Origin: Bin80 sp964503085
GTDB taxonomy: Bacteria; Bacteroidota; Rhodothermia; Rhodothermales; Bin80
Assembly (NCBI GenBank): GCA_964503085.1
Contig: CAZCYQ010000011.1
Span: 1 to 64,000 of the forward strand
DNA length: 64,000 nucleotides
Direction: 5' to 3'
Part shown: positions 34,817 to 43,630 of the stretch, in pieces
Layout: every line of letters starts with the position of its first letter
How positions within the stretch are numbered: the first letter of the stretch is position 1
The notes under the pieces: generated by a model
The model's input: only the letters and a program-made list of their open reading frames with translations
Databases searched by the model: none
Told to the model about the DNA's origin: nothing
Position numbers and translations under genes: made by a program

Positions 34817-35947
34817 ATGTATTTTCGACTCACGGTTTTTCTCCTAGTATTCATCGCCATGATCTGCCCCCCTGCGTCAGCGCAGCGGATTGCCAAGTAT
34901 GGAGCAGATTTCCTGGCGGGAGGGGTAGATGCCCGGGCATTGGCCATGGGCGGAGCAAACGTTGCACATACGCAGAATGTGTATAGTGTGTACTGGAATC
35001 CGTCTGGATTGGCGCACACCGAATACCCCGAAGTTGCCTACATGCATGCAGAGCGCTTTGCTGGGATTGTGTCGTTTGATTTTGCTGCGGTCGCTTACCC
35101 GGTAAGTAGCACTTCCACCGTGGGGGTGAGTTTTTTTCGGAGCGGTGTGAATGACATCAAAAACACCCTTAATGCCTGGGATGCAGAGCGTAATCAACCC
35201 AAAGCGAACCCTGAATCACACATAACCAGCTTCTCAGCTGCGGATATGGCTTTTCTGGTCAGCTACGCAAGGCGTCTCAACTCGCGATTGGCCGTCGGTG
35301 CATCAGGTAAGATCATCAGACGCACAATTGGAGATTTTGCAGATGCGTGGGGCTATAGTTTTGATGCTGGGGCTCAGTGGTATGGAGATCGGTTTATGCT
35401 TGGTGTACAGATCCAGGACTTATCAACGATGCTCCAAAGCTGGAGTGTGAACACATCGGCCTTCGCCATTGAAGGCACCAACCCGGATACCGGAGTACCC
35501 TATACTTTCAGTGAGGTATTTGACCAGGAGTTACCCACTGGGGACACATTCCTAGTATTGCCGGTGGTTCGCTTGGGTTCAGGCCTGGTATTACCCGCAG
35601 GTTCCCGGAACGCTGTGACCATTGGACTGGATTTGGACGTAGCATTTGACGGGCAGCAGGCGAACGCTTTCAATCTAGGGGAACTGTCGTTTCATCCAAG
35701 ATTGGGAGCTGAGTTTTCGTTTCGGAACCTTGTTGCCCTTCGAGCAGGGATCAACCGAATAGCTCAGACGGACAATTACGGGCTGGATGTGGTGCCTTCT
35801 GTGGGTGCGGGTATACGCCTCAAAACACTATCAATTGATTACGGATTTGGGGACTTCGGGGGACTGGTCCGTGATTTGGGGTATTCACACAGAATTTCAG
35901 TGCACTTTACCTGGAACCGAGAAAAATTCCGTCGACCGTCAGATTAA
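34817..35947 (+). CDS. PorV/PorQ-family outer-membrane beta-barrel protein
   Basis: 376 residues; signal peptide MYFRLTVFLLVFIAMICPPASA. The conserved start of the family is clear: FLAGGVDARALAMGGANVAHTQ followed by YSVYWNPSGLAH, then a 14-strand-type barrel. PorV shuttles type IX secretion cargo from the translocon to the attachment complex; PorQ-like paralogues have other roles, so the exact member cannot be fixed. It lies 35 nt downstream of the large cytochrome fusion, plausibly co-transcribed. With the DUF5103 protein at 7114 it points to a T9SS in this organism. Confidence 0.85.
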   Translation: MYFRLTVFLLVFIAMICPPASAQRIAKYGADFLAGGVDARALAMGGANVAHTQNVYSVYWNPSGLAHTEYPEVAYMHAERFAGIVSFDFAAVAYPVSSTSTVGVSFFRSGVNDIKNTLNAWDAERNQPKANPESHITSFSAADMAFLVSYARRLNSRLAVGASGKIIRRTIGDFADAWGYSFDAGAQWYGDRFMLGVQIQDLSTMLQSWSVNTSAFAIEGTNPDTGVPYTFSEVFDQELPTGDTFLVLPVVRLGSGLVLPAGSRNAVTIGLDLDVAFDGQQANAFNLGELSFHPRLGAEFSFRNLVALRAGINRIAQTDNYGLDVVPSVGAGIRLKTLSIDYGFGDFGGLVRDLGYSHRISVHFTWNREKFRRPSD

Positions 35948-36190
35948 GTAGATGTGCTCCCGTTGAGGTAGAACGATTCAGCTACCTGTCCGGCCCTCTT
36001 GCGGAGGACGTTTGATTGATGTTGACTGCCCCGGATAAAATGGCAGAGACTACCCGAGCTTCCCGGGTTGCGACGCACCGACAGAGTATAGAACTCTAAC
36101 CCGAAACAGTGCATGTTATCCGTAATCGGAACCTGCTGTGCTGCACCAGTTAGGTCGAGTGTACTCTCAATATTTTAGACCTTATTTGTA

Positions 36191-37345
36191 ATGTGGAAAA
36201 CCTTGCTTAGATGGCCTGCAACTATCTGTCTATTGATATTATTCATGTTTGCTCCATTCGGTCAAGTTTCACTGGCCTTTGGGCATTCTCTTGAACAATT
36301 TGGCCTGAGAAGAATCGTTCATCCCACGAGCGAAAACATTCCAAATGATTTGGACCCCAAGTTCATCCTGGAACCAGCGCTTGATCCAATCAAGGTCGCC
36401 CCAGATATTCTGACCAACGTTGCCATAACGGACACCATTGATATTGGAATCAACGAGGATGGGCCTGATTATGAAATGTTGGGAGAGATTAGGGATGTTA
36501 CTCACGACAGGGACGGACGCTTATATCTCCTCGATGCTTCGGTTGGTACCGTGCGAATTTTCAATTCGGACGGTTCATACGCAGGCTCCTTTGGCAAGGC
36601 TGGGACAGGCCCGGGAGAACTGACGTATGCCTATAACCTAGCAGTTTCTGATTCAGGCACCGTAGCCGCAGTTGTAACTGGGTCGGGAGTTACGGTAGTG
36701 TTCAAACGGACCGAACGTGGTGACTTTGTATACAGAAATAGTTTTCAGCATTCTGGAATCGTAACTGATGATGCTTGCATTATGAATGGACATCTTTACC
36801 TGCTGGGGTACAAACCAGATGCAAGTGGAAATATTTACAAACTCTCGCTGGAGGGCGATTTGATAAGCATATTCGGACGCTTATACAAATCACGTAATAC
36901 ATTCGTTGTAAGCTCGCTATCTAGTCGTGGCCAGATCGCGTGCATGGGAAGGAGCGGAATAATTGGAGCCATTAAGGAACAGGTTCCCGCTTTGACAGGC
37001 TACTCAGAGGACGGCTCAGCTTTGTGGACCGTGAGGATTAGAGGCATAAAGCCAGCGCCCGTTGAGGAGCATGGCGGAACGCTTACTATTTCGAAGCCAA
37101 AGATTGGAGAGAGTTGGCTTTATAGCCTGTTCTCGGACGCGGCTGGAAACTTCAATGTTGTTTATATGGTGAATTCGGGTGAGCAGCAGCCGGCTCCGTT
37201 TCACGTATTCAGAATCAGGGCAAAAGATGGCATGGGAACTTATGCAGGCCATTCACGGGGTTTGAAAGGAATACATTCAGACTACGTAGTTCAAAACAGG
37301 CCTTTTAGACATCCGAGTGTTCGACTTATAAAGTTAGACGGCTAG
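36191..37345 (+). CDS. 6-bladed beta-propeller exported protein
   Basis: 384 residues with signal peptide MWKTLLRWPATICLLILFMF. Central propeller with NHL-like blades (IRDVTHDRDGRLYLLDASVG, TVRIFNSDGSYAGSFGKAGTGPGEL), typical of the 6-bladed beta-propeller proteins of Bacteroidota. Such proteins are usually surface or periplasmic; ligand unknown. It belongs to the same family as the gene at 57344-58522. Confidence 0.75.
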   Translation: MWKTLLRWPATICLLILFMFAPFGQVSLAFGHSLEQFGLRRIVHPTSENIPNDLDPKFILEPALDPIKVAPDILTNVAITDTIDIGINEDGPDYEMLGEIRDVTHDRDGRLYLLDASVGTVRIFNSDGSYAGSFGKAGTGPGELTYAYNLAVSDSGTVAAVVTGSGVTVVFKRTERGDFVYRNSFQHSGIVTDDACIMNGHLYLLGYKPDASGNIYKLSLEGDLISIFGRLYKSRNTFVVSSLSSRGQIACMGRSGIIGAIKEQVPALTGYSEDGSALWTVRIRGIKPAPVEEHGGTLTISKPKIGESWLYSLFSDAAGNFNVVYMVNSGEQQPAPFHVFRIRAKDGMGTYAGHSRGLKGIHSDYVVQNRPFRHPSVRLIKLDG

Positions 37346-37439
37346 TGTTTTGGCGAATTATTTATATGTTGGGAGTCAAGAAACGAAATCTCTTTTACTT
37401 AAATCCGCTTCCAATTTGGCCAACCCAGGCAAAGGATTG

Positions 37440-37731
37440 AGTCCTATAAGTTTGAACACCTGCTGCTACGTTGCACTGAATTCCTTGAATTCGTCTCCTC
37501 GCTTCGAGTGAGGCGTTTCCGGTATTGGACAACCTTATGCTGGTAACGTATTAGTCTGGTACCAATACGCCGGGGATCTGGCTGGCATCCAGTCTCTTTG
37601 TCTCCTTCCGTAGTGACCGTTGCAACCTGCCAGCATTACGATCAATCCCTGCGGCAACAGCATTGTCTGGAATTTCTGGTGCATCAATTGTGTTTTCGTA
37701 GAAGCAGATCAACTTCTCCTGATCCACCACA
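37440..37731 (-). pseudogene. Decayed TnpB (IS200/IS605 OrfB) fragment
   Basis: Minus-strand frames read YENTIDAPEIPDNAVAAGID with RNAG after it, the RuvC-I-type GIDRN(x)G of TnpB, then PGVLVPD. After a shift of frame comes RYQHKVVQYRKRLTRSEETN, which matches the basic RYQRKxxRxxKGS segment that follows PD in TnpB. Stops and shifts show it is dead. It lies just beyond the 3' end of the TonB-type gene. Confidence 0.55.
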
Positions 37732-39645
37732 TCAAGGAGCTTTGGAGACCGAAGCGTTTCTGGCTTGAATAGCGTAACGTATCGCAACCTGAAATAACGC
37801 GCGTGTACGTGCCCCCGCAGGGTGAGCGAGATGCGGGTGATCCAGTAGATTCCGCATTGTGGCACTCAAGCGCAGTCGCTCCCCCCAGAATCTTTTCTGA
37901 ACGGTAAGATGCAGATGTACTGCGCCAGGCAGCTGCGTAGTATAAAATTCCGGGTTACCCGCTGCCGCTTCTTCAAACTCAGCCCAGGTCGTTGCCCCAA
38001 CATAGCGGAGACGCATATCCAGACTAAATCGATCATTGGGATGAAATTCTCCTCGCCCTCCGATTTGCATTCGGTTGTACCATGCGCTGCGAAATGCATC
38101 CGCATCTGACCATGGATAAGCATAAACGCCGTAGAGTTTCAAGGTAAATCGGTTGGTAATGGGCATGTGAATACGGACACTTGTTCGAGCGATCTGGCCA
38201 TTGGCAGCCACGATGTCCGTAATTGTATCTAAGTGCGTACGGGTTGAGTCGAGTATCGCATGCATGCGTGGGCGTACGTGATTTGTCAGCTTCCGCAAAC
38301 CACTACTCAGGTACAGTTTGACCCGGCTACCTGCGGCCCAGGTAACATCCAAAGAATAGGTTGACCTCCGTCTAGGCATATCCAATGGCATGAAGCGAAG
38401 CTCTGCATTCCCAGGACGAAATCCTCTCGTTGCCCAGTCGGCGAATGTCATTTCGGATGCAGGAGCACAATTTCTGAGCATCAGCCGCAGATCAAGCCCA
38501 ATCCGCTCATGCCATGCGCGGGAGAACACTTCATATCCCAATATGCTGTCATCAAGTGATACTGCAGCCATGGTGCTCATCCGTAGCCGGTCTGGTGGCC
38601 CTACGCTGAGTGTGGCGTCCCCGCGGAACGAGTGAAGCGTATGGCGCACTTGTTCAGGACCAAACAGTGCCTGCGCCAATACCGTGCCTGCGCCAAACTG
38701 AATCGCAGATGTTCCCAGAGAAATCGTTGTATGCAGACGCGCGCGTGCCTGCCGTTGGACAAGATCAGTAGATATCAGTTCCGGGTTTTCACGTGTGGTT
38801 AATCGTGTAGAGCTGCCCGATATAGAATACCCAAGTAATTTTCGAGCGGAAGACATGAACGCGATCGCGGTCTCTCGATCGACAGGAATCTCTCTTCCCA
38901 TAACAGGTGTGAACAACAGATCTTCTGTCCGGCTGACAGCTGCGCTGACCGTGTAATTTGGGGAAGAGGCATCAAAGCCGAATGCACGATAAATTATACG
39001 CGCATCCTTTTCGCCCCGAAAAAGCTGCAGTACCCGCGGTCGGATGCGAGGATCAGTTACATGATGTTCATCGGCGGCTGCCATCCCACGAACATGCCAG
39101 TTTCCGGAGCTGCCGGACAGGACACCATGAACTGTAGGGCCGGTACGGTCTACATTGGGCCCTCCGAGTTCCGTGTATTTGTACGGGCCAGGATCACCGG
39201 TTTCATTGCCAGCACCAACTTGTCCCCGCAGGGATAAACCTTTGGGCGGTTTGCACCGGGTAATCTGAACCGCCCCTCCATGTGCCAACACCCCGTCAAT
39301 GAGGACGGGGGTTGCATGCAGACGCACTTCACATATTTCCGAAAGTGCTATGGGCAAGGTGTTGAGGCTCTGGCGATTTAATGCCCGTAAGCTGATCAGC
39401 TGCCCATCTATGAACAGACTCCATTCAGGGCTGGCCTCCCAAGATGTCCCCAGAGGCGCAATATCCCAGTGGTATCCCTCAGTAGAACTGCCAGACCAGT
39501 CATCCGCAAGTTCTAGAATATCACTCAGTCTTAGTACGCCGGCCCTGGTAAGGTCTTCCGCATTCAACACCTGTGCACAAACGCCAATTGCCGCGCTGGC
39601 CGCAATCAATAAACAGAATGATGTCCTGCACCAGCAAAGCATCAT
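37732..39645 (-). CDS. TonB-dependent receptor-like outer-membrane protein
   Basis: 637 residues; signal peptide MMLCWCRTSFCLLIAASAA. A short plug-like region (LRLSDILELADDW; LFIDGQLISLRALNRQSL; LPIALSEICEVRLHATPVL; GAVQITRC) is followed by a barrel with many alternating strands. It lacks a carboxypeptidase-like domain and is shorter than usual receptors, so it may be a degenerate or specialised receptor. It is the third gene of a minus-strand trio, overlapping the 192-residue barrel gene by 4 nt. Confidence 0.75.
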   Translation of the reverse strand: MMLCWCRTSFCLLIAASAAIGVCAQVLNAEDLTRAGVLRLSDILELADDWSGSSTEGYHWDIAPLGTSWEASPEWSLFIDGQLISLRALNRQSLNTLPIALSEICEVRLHATPVLIDGVLAHGGAVQITRCKPPKGLSLRGQVGAGNETGDPGPYKYTELGGPNVDRTGPTVHGVLSGSSGNWHVRGMAAADEHHVTDPRIRPRVLQLFRGEKDARIIYRAFGFDASSPNYTVSAAVSRTEDLLFTPVMGREIPVDRETAIAFMSSARKLLGYSISGSSTRLTTRENPELISTDLVQRQARARLHTTISLGTSAIQFGAGTVLAQALFGPEQVRHTLHSFRGDATLSVGPPDRLRMSTMAAVSLDDSILGYEVFSRAWHERIGLDLRLMLRNCAPASEMTFADWATRGFRPGNAELRFMPLDMPRRRSTYSLDVTWAAGSRVKLYLSSGLRKLTNHVRPRMHAILDSTRTHLDTITDIVAANGQIARTSVRIHMPITNRFTLKLYGVYAYPWSDADAFRSAWYNRMQIGGRGEFHPNDRFSLDMRLRYVGATTWAEFEEAAAGNPEFYTTQLPGAVHLHLTVQKRFWGERLRLSATMRNLLDHPHLAHPAGARTRALFQVAIRYAIQARNASVSKAP

Positions 39646-40220
39646 TCCAGAATGGCTTTGAGGAGTCGGCCTGTTTCCATCTGATAGCCAATTCCCGCAG
39701 AGACAAACCAGAGTTGCATTAAAGGACGGGTTTGCACGCGAAGACGCTCAGCCTGACCAAACAGAAACCAATCCCGGCCAATTCTTAGTGACGCTCGCAG
39801 ACTTGCACTGCTGACAAAATCACTCTCGCTGCTCTCGCCGGAAAACGTTGTCACTGCATCATCAAATGACATGCGATAATTACCAATACCGACCGCCGGC
39901 GTCAGTGCGAACCGGTACCCAAGTGGCAACCTGACCCCCCAATCCGAGCTAATCCAGAGTGCCCCGAACCCGGGGACATCGCTGCGGGCAGAGAAACGGT
40001 GAACACCTAGACTGACCCCCCAGTCACCAAAATAAAATGGCGTAACCAGGGACGCTTTCATGCCCTGACCGGAGTGCCAGTGATCATGCAGGATGTTTTG
40101 GTTCACATTCTGTGTTGCCTGGATGCGCATCTCCAGACTGCTGAACGGATCCTGCGCGAGACAGGGTGTCGCAACTGCAAGCAGAACCAGTATAGTAAAG
40201 GGGCGCCTCACTGGCTCCAA
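39642..40220 (-). CDS. Small outer-membrane beta-barrel-like protein
   Basis: 192 residues; signal peptide ending ATPCLAQ, and alternating strands throughout (FYFGDWGVSLGVHRFSA; GVRLPLGYRFALTPAVGIG). Family not recognised. Overlaps the Wzi-like gene upstream by 13 nt and the TonB-type gene downstream by 4 nt, so the three are almost surely one transcript. Confidence 0.65.
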   Translation of the reverse strand: MEPVRRPFTILVLLAVATPCLAQDPFSSLEMRIQATQNVNQNILHDHWHSGQGMKASLVTPFYFGDWGVSLGVHRFSARSDVPGFGALWISSDWGVRLPLGYRFALTPAVGIGNYRMSFDDAVTTFSGESSESDFVSSASLRASLRIGRDWFLFGQAERLRVQTRPLMQLWFVSAGIGYQMETGRLLKAILE

Positions 40221-41749
40221 AGGTTTATGGCGGTGTCAAGCGTGAGTATCACCCCAGCACTTATCAACCCGACGAATCGATTTTCGCCGCTTTCGGTCAC
40301 ATTATAGCCTCCGTCAGCTGCAATCCACCACCAATGCATGGGTTGATAGGTTACGCCGATTGATCCGCGAATGGTTTGCTCTACATCACCATCGAGAAGA
40401 TTACGCACGGGTTCCAATTTGCCCGGGAATGGCTGGCGCATATCCCGTTCCCCCTGCAGCAGCATATCCAGCTTGGGTCCGAATCGCAGTCCGCGGACTT
40501 TATGGTCCATGTAAAACTCGGCAGACAATGAAGTGTGTACGTAATCACTGAACTGTGTAGCCAGCCCTCGATTGAGAAATATATATTGTCCTTCCGTCTG
40601 CGGAGCATTGTAAGCTCTTGACGTGACCGTTTCCAGCGTTAACCTGAGATCCGCTCTAGGCAGTGCATACACTGCCGAACCGGTAAGTACAAAAGTGATT
40701 GTTTCCGGGCCTGTGTTGGCCTGCAGACGGATATCGTCTACCATGAACTGCCCCTGAAGTGTTAGTCGTTTCAGCTGCGCCCACAAAAGCCCCGCCAAAA
40801 AACCATTGTTATCATCGTTTTTTGGCACATTGTCTACCACAAAAGTAAACGGGTTCATCGGATTGAGGTACTTCAGGGATATTCCGGCGGTGGGTCCAGA
40901 ATAAATTGCTGATTCCATAAAACTGATCACGAAATTCTTGGACGGACGGTAATCCCATCGATGTGCGGCATGGAATCGCCGTGTACTGCCAAAAGTAACT
41001 GAATCATCAGCAGCCCGTCCTGTGTAGTATCGTCCGTCTGTTGCGCTGTCCAATTCACTTAGAACTGCGGTTACGGATGCGCGGGGACCCCCGATGCGCA
41101 GTAGAATCTGGTCTCTACTGCGTGCATTATTGCTGACAATTGTCGAGGCTTCACCCGGTGCGCTCCAGTGAATGTCCCAGCGTCCGACATAGGCCGATAC
41201 CCAGCGACTGTGCCACCCCACATAGGAATGTTCACTTCGGGCCCATAAACGCAGCGCGGCATCCAGGCCATCAGGATCGTTTTCGTAAAAGCGGTTATGC
41301 TGCAGGGAAAGCTCCGCCACAGCAGGTCCCGCATCAAGGTAACCGGTGGCCCATGTACCGTACCAATAGAAATTTACAGACTCCCCTTGGGGTCTGACAA
41401 GATCTTTTCGGTCACTGTTGATGATATCAGCTGCCGCCATGAAGGTGTACCCTGCCGTAGCCTCAGCCTCAGGCTTTTCGACAGGTTGAAGCTTGCGGCG
41501 AAGCAGCGTCATCCAGTGTTGCTCTGAGCTGTTCAGGGCAGTAGTGTCCAGTCGACTCAGTGCGTCCCAAACATCGCCCCGGCGATACGGCAGCGATGTG
41601 GGGTTCAGTTCAAGTAGATGCCCTCGACGCTGAAGCCGTATGATATACTCGTAGGCGTGGTCATTCACAGGCAGCAGACGATTCCCTTGCGCCTGGACCA
41701 GAATGGGTAACAACACAAACGGGCTGACAAACAACACGCGTAGCAGCAT
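40208..41749 (-). CDS. Wzi-like capsule/EPS assembly outer-membrane protein
   Basis: 513 residues; signal peptide MLLRVLFVSPFVLLPILVQAQ. An N-terminal helical stretch (VNDHAYEYIIRLQRRGHLLE) leads to a large barrel with SLKYLNPMNPF and WAQLKRLTLQGQFMVDDI, features of capsule-assembly Wzi-like barrels in Bacteroidota. The divergent sugar-phosphate transferase gene (42203) fits a role in surface polysaccharide display. Specific glycan unknown. Confidence 0.7.
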   Translation of the reverse strand: MLLRVLFVSPFVLLPILVQAQGNRLLPVNDHAYEYIIRLQRRGHLLELNPTSLPYRRGDVWDALSRLDTTALNSSEQHWMTLLRRKLQPVEKPEAEATAGYTFMAAADIINSDRKDLVRPQGESVNFYWYGTWATGYLDAGPAVAELSLQHNRFYENDPDGLDAALRLWARSEHSYVGWHSRWVSAYVGRWDIHWSAPGEASTIVSNNARSRDQILLRIGGPRASVTAVLSELDSATDGRYYTGRAADDSVTFGSTRRFHAAHRWDYRPSKNFVISFMESAIYSGPTAGISLKYLNPMNPFTFVVDNVPKNDDNNGFLAGLLWAQLKRLTLQGQFMVDDIRLQANTGPETITFVLTGSAVYALPRADLRLTLETVTSRAYNAPQTEGQYIFLNRGLATQFSDYVHTSLSAEFYMDHKVRGLRFGPKLDMLLQGERDMRQPFPGKLEPVRNLLDGDVEQTIRGSIGVTYQPMHWWWIAADGGYNVTESGENRFVGLISAGVILTLDTAINLWSQ

Positions 41750-42202
41750 GCATTAGACAAATAGTTGAAAACAAAAGATAGGTTGTTACAACTCTATTAG
41801 TGCAAAGTACGGTCTGTTTGCTCAAAAACCCGCTGTGTAATCTGGACGAGAGTGGATATGCCCGGAACGCTATCCCCAACCGTGGAGGAGGGTTGTTCAC
41901 GGAAGTTTAGGTATCATTCTCAATATTGCTGAAAGCTTTCAATATATTCCCTCATGTGCTAGCCATCAGAGCTTCAACTGACTCAGACTAGTCGACGACT
42001 CTCCGCCGGTATCAGCACCAAGTTGAATTATTACAAATTCCTCCCTGCCCCAGAATGCTACCCGAAATACCACAGCAAACTGTACAGATTTGGGAACCGC
42101 CGCAAGAGAAGAACGGTCGGGCCACTCCCTCAATCACGATATTGGGTCGGGCAACGTGATTCGGATTGGTAGAGTATAAGCCCCTGCAGAATTGTCCCTG
42201 GA
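41750..42202. other. Divergent intergenic region
   Basis: About 450 nt between the Wzi-like and sugar-transferase starts. It presumably carries promoters for both; no motif, RNA or mobile remnant could be assigned with confidence. Confidence 0.3.
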
Positions 42203-43630
42203 ATGTCCCGTAAGGTTGAAATTATTGCCCTGATTGTTGCCGATACTCTTGCTGCTTGGGCCTCCTGCTTCTTGTACCTGTGGATCATATTCCATGGCAA
42301 TTTCGACATAATGGGCTTTGAACACCCCGACCCCAACGTGGCGAGGGTGATTTACCCTTTGTTTGCTCCGGTGCTACTTATACCTTTTTGGATAGTGATG
42401 CTCCTGCTCGCAGGCATGTACCGTGAACGACATGCCTCGAGTCGTCTTGACGAGAGTGTGTCACTGATCAAAGTAGTTACGGTAGGTGTCCTGGTTCTTG
42501 TATTCAGCATATTCATTGATGTTTTTGACGAGGACGGAAGCGTGTCCAGCATTGCAATCTACTGGGCTTTCGTCCTTGGACTGGTTGTCTTCGGGCGGAT
42601 CCTGATACGCTCTGTACAGAAAGCTTTGATTCTACGCGGCCACGGAACTCACCGTGCCCTGGTGGTAGGTTGGAGTGATCAGGTAGAACGACTATACCAG
42701 GATGTAGCCAAGTATCCAGCTGCAGGTCTTCAAATTGTCGGCGCAGTGCGACTGGGGCAGAAGGAAGCTCTTTCCTCAAATGGAGAAGACATGCAACAAG
42801 AGCACTCCGAGCATGCCATAGAGCAATTGCCTGATCTGATTGACGAGTTGCTCGTGCGTGATGTATTGATTGCGCTGGGCTCCGAAGACAATAAAGAATT
42901 GTCTGAGGTGCTGCGCCTGTGCGACGGTAAGAATGTGGCTCTCAAAATCGTGCCGGATTTTTACTCGGTGATCGGAGGTATGGCACGCACTGAACATATT
43001 TACGGCTTACCACTGATTGAGGTATTGCCGATACCTATGCCTGCTTGGGAGCAATACACGAAGCGATTGATCGATCTGATTGTAGCCCTGCTTATTCTAG
43101 TCATAGGATTACCACTTTGGATCGGGATCATTATTGCTGTAGCATCCACATCGGAGGGCGGGGCAATTTACAGGCAGCGTCGCGTGGGACGTAAAGGCCG
43201 CACATTCACCATGTACAAATTCAGAACTATGCGTCAAAATGCTGAGGCCCATACAGGTCCGGTCTGGGCATCCAAAGACGACCCCCGCTATACTTCTGTC
43301 GGAGGCTGGTTACGTAAGACACGTCTCGACGAAATTCCACAGATTTGGAATGTACTTCGCGGGGATATGAGTCTGGTGGGGCCTCGTCCTGAGCGACCAT
43401 ACTTTGTGAAAAAATTGATCGGCAAAGTACCACTCTATAATCGTCGTCACCGCATAAAGCCTGGTATTACCGGATGGGCCCAGGTAATGTGGCACTACGA
43501 CAGCTCCCTTGAAGATGTGCAACAGAAGGTTAAGTATGACCTTTATTACATTGAGAATATGAGTCTGCGGATGGATTTTAAGATTCTGTTTCGGACTTTT
43601 CAGGCGGTAATCTCCGGAGGCGGCCATTGA
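42203..43630 (+). CDS. Exopolysaccharide polyprenyl-phosphate glycosylphosphotransferase
   Basis: 475 residues. Four hydrophobic helices in the first ~150 residues, a CoA-binding-like domain (~150-270), a membrane-dipping helix (LIDLIVALLILVIGLPLWIG) and the catalytic Bac_transf domain with RQRRVGRKGRTFTMYKFRTM, LRKTRLDEIPQIWNVLRGDM, SLVGPRPERP and the ending YYIENMSLRMDFKILFRT. It moves a sugar-1-phosphate from a UDP-sugar to undecaprenyl phosphate, the first step of surface polysaccharide assembly (WbaP/PglC-type superfamily). The next gene's TTG start overlaps its stop. Confidence 0.92.
   Translation: MSRKVEIIALIVADTLAAWASCFLYLWIIFHGNFDIMGFEHPDPNVARVIYPLFAPVLLIPFWIVMLLLAGMYRERHASSRLDESVSLIKVVTVGVLVLVFSIFIDVFDEDGSVSSIAIYWAFVLGLVVFGRILIRSVQKALILRGHGTHRALVVGWSDQVERLYQDVAKYPAAGLQIVGAVRLGQKEALSSNGEDMQQEHSEHAIEQLPDLIDELLVRDVLIALGSEDNKELSEVLRLCDGKNVALKIVPDFYSVIGGMARTEHIYGLPLIEVLPIPMPAWEQYTKRLIDLIVALLILVIGLPLWIGIIIAVASTSEGGAIYRQRRVGRKGRTFTMYKFRTMRQNAEAHTGPVWASKDDPRYTSVGGWLRKTRLDEIPQIWNVLRGDMSLVGPRPERPYFVKKLIGKVPLYNRRHRIKPGITGWAQVMWHYDSSLEDVQQKVKYDLYYIENMSLRMDFKILFRTFQAVISGGGH

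Noticed and set aside
37551..37865. 104-residue minus-strand frame overlapping the TonB-type gene end
   Set aside because: Its first half is an out-of-frame reading of the receptor's last strands. Its second half is part of the TnpB remnant, so it is not one gene.
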